NCBI GenBank assembly: GCA_024362935.1
Contig: JANCRA010000001.1
Span: 62,214,930-62,278,929 of the forward strand
Direction: 5' to 3'
From: Setophaga petechia
Taxonomy: Eukaryota; Chordata; Aves; Passeriformes; Parulidae
Length of the DNA: 64,000 bases
The notes beneath the pieces are model-generated. The model saw nothing but the letters and a program-made list of their open reading frames with translations, made no database searches and was not told the DNA's origin. Shown here piece after piece: positions 62,725 through 64,000 of this stretch (the stretch's first letter is position 1; the number at the start of each line of letters is the position of its first letter). The position numbers and the translations under genes are program-made.

Positions 62725-62745
62725 CTGAGAGAGGGAAAAAAGGGA
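62725..62745 (-). promoter_or_regulatory. FAT4: Splice acceptor of the FAT4 last exon
   Basis: Read on the minus strand, a pyrimidine run of T and C residues ends in CAG directly before the Gly-Phe-Asn-Gly-Cys codons of the laminin-G domain. The AG occupies 62726-62725 and the exon starts at 62724. A TTGAC branch-point-like pentamer lies at 62785-62781, about 57 nt upstream of the junction. The choice of acceptor rests on the point where homology to FAT4 begins; residues encoded upstream of it are not FAT4-like. Confidence 0.88.
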
Positions 62746-62801
62746 CAGAGTTGCTGGAAGCTGAATGTTGAGCGTGCACTGTCAACAGCGCAGTACATAC
62801 T

Positions 62802-63068
62802 CACAGTACATACTCAGTACATACTCCACTGTTCACTAAATAAGCCAAGAATTCACACGGTTACCATAGGGAAACACCCATTCTAACAGCACTTAATGTC
62901 TTTAAATTGAGTTTGAATAAATACGATGCAGCAGTATATATTCACTGTACATACTCAGTACATACTCCACTGTTCACTAAATAAGCCAAGAATTCACATG
63001 GTTACCACGGGAAACTTCTATTCTAACAGCACTTAATGTCTTTAAATTGAGTTTGAATAAATACAATG
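62802..63068. repeat. Two-copy tandem duplication, period 141 bp
   Basis: Copy 1 (62802-62942) and copy 2 (62943-63068) align from the GTACATACTCAGTACATACT block through to GAATAAATAC. There are only a handful of substitutions and one 1-bp indel near 62870/63008. A 12-13 bp motif, CAGTACATACTC, is itself repeated three times at 62790-62827. High identity in non-coding DNA indicates a recent duplication. It lies about 80 bp upstream of the FAT4 terminal-exon acceptor. Confidence 0.95.
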
Positions 63069-64000
63069 TCTGATCACTGAAATATAGTATATTCAATATA
63101 TTCAGTATGTTGAAATGCTTTTGTCTTCCGATTTTCCCATATCTCTAAAACTTCTCATCATTTCCCACAGAGAATCCCGTGGGCAGCTGGCTTGGCTGTG
63201 CTAGCACCAAGCATTATTTGAGTTTGCCCAGCGTGCTTCAGCTAAGCCTCCTGTCCCCTAAATTCATGGCAATGCTTTTGTTTCTCTGAATCTTGAGGGG
63301 CCTTTCCCCAAAGTTCCCATACCTTGGTTGCAGTGCTACCCTACAACAAATTTTAGTGCTGTGAGAGCCTAGGAGATGGAATTATCCCCAGGCTGTGTGC
63401 AGCGGTTGAGTGAGGTCACAGGAAAATCCAGTCTTTTGCCAGCCTAATAATCCTCTGTGTTCCCCTGACTAAATCCTTTCTGGAAGGGTTCTGAGGTAGT
63501 GCAACCTCACGGTGATCTCTGCTTGGAGCTGTGGCAAAATGGTGATGGATACACAGAGATGGATACCCCTCTGTCATGAGACAGCAAATATACTTGAGTG
63601 GTATGAGATGCTGTTAAAGGTTTAGAATCCTCAGGGTTTAAGATTTAGGTTCAGTTGGGAGCCCAAGCAAAAGTGACGATCACCTTGTTGCATGCATGGT
63701 GGTTCCTTGTAGTACTGAGGTGATGTGATGTGATAAACGACTTATGTACCTTGATCTGGAAATGTTATTGCACACAGCTTCACAGCCCTGTTACCTCGTG
63801 TGTTGTCTGCCTTTAACAGTACTGCAGATATTTTTGACTCTGAGTTCATGCAGAGTTTTATACCAGAGCCTTGTAAATCCTTGGTATGTCGTACCCAATG
63901 TAATCCAATATTAAAATAAAATAAAATCATATGAATAAGGGATTTTGGACTGTGTGTCTGCTTAATGGAAGCCAGACATTCCTAATTTGTCTGCCACAGC

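Larger units (their letters stand above)
62725..64000 (-). other. FAT4: FAT4 intron, 3' part
   Basis: The preceding intron runs out of the window. I see no further FAT4 exon: no frame here encodes cadherin, EGF or laminin-G motifs. The only minus-strand ORF (63742-63930) has no recognisable sequence. Apart from the tandem duplication at 62802-63068 and an AT-rich end, the intron is unremarkable. Confidence 0.85.

Noticed and set aside
62133..62804. 223-codon and similar minus-strand frames overlapping FAT4
   Set aside because: Alternate-frame readings of the same GC-rich exon; the FAT4 frame carries the conserved EGF, transmembrane and tail sequence.

Overview
The window looks like passerine bird nuclear DNA. 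The base composition is AT-rich. It contains several CR1 3'-end fragments of the avian type, two LTRs that I recognise as songbird endogenous-retrovirus families, and two degraded MIR-type SINEs. I see no prokaryotic features, no tRNA or rRNA gene and no CRISPR array. Species-level placement is not possible by eye; passerine is inferred from the LTR types.

Only one protein-coding gene can be supported. Positions 60848-62724 (minus strand) are the terminal coding exon of FAT4, the giant atypical protocadherin. The exon encodes the end of the last laminin-G domain, an EGF-like cysteine-rich juxtamembrane region, the transmembrane helix and the whole cytoplasmic tail, ending in GEAEQYV and a TAG stop. 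The 3' UTR probably runs on to about 59250 and contains a U-rich tract and a MIR-derived segment in sense orientation. Positions 62725-64000 are the 3' part of the preceding intron. That intron carries a 141-bp tandem duplication about 80 bp upstream of the splice acceptor.

The other ~59 kb (1-59249) lies downstream of FAT4 and reads as a gene desert. All ORFs there are short, lack recognisable domains and show no exon structure; several are translations of CR1 or LTR DNA. Recognisable contents, left to right, are: MIR relic (1613-1745), a short palindrome resembling an old MITE core (about 2346-2365), a solo LTR (6035-6432), (AAAAT)n (15406-15489), a local GC patch next to a homeodomain-type TAATTAATTA motif (15800-16310), a CR1 fragment (23590-23830), then about 14.7 kb with no transposable element I can recognise. 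CR1 fragments cluster from 38 to 56 kb and two minus-strand LTRs lie among them (41347-41657, 45022-45230).

FAT4 acts as a receptor/ligand with DCHS1 in planar cell polarity and Hippo-related signalling. The flanking DNA contains nothing that encodes a partner. If it has a function, that function is most likely cis-regulatory, which cannot be shown from one sequence. I found no evidence of a novel multi-gene system here.
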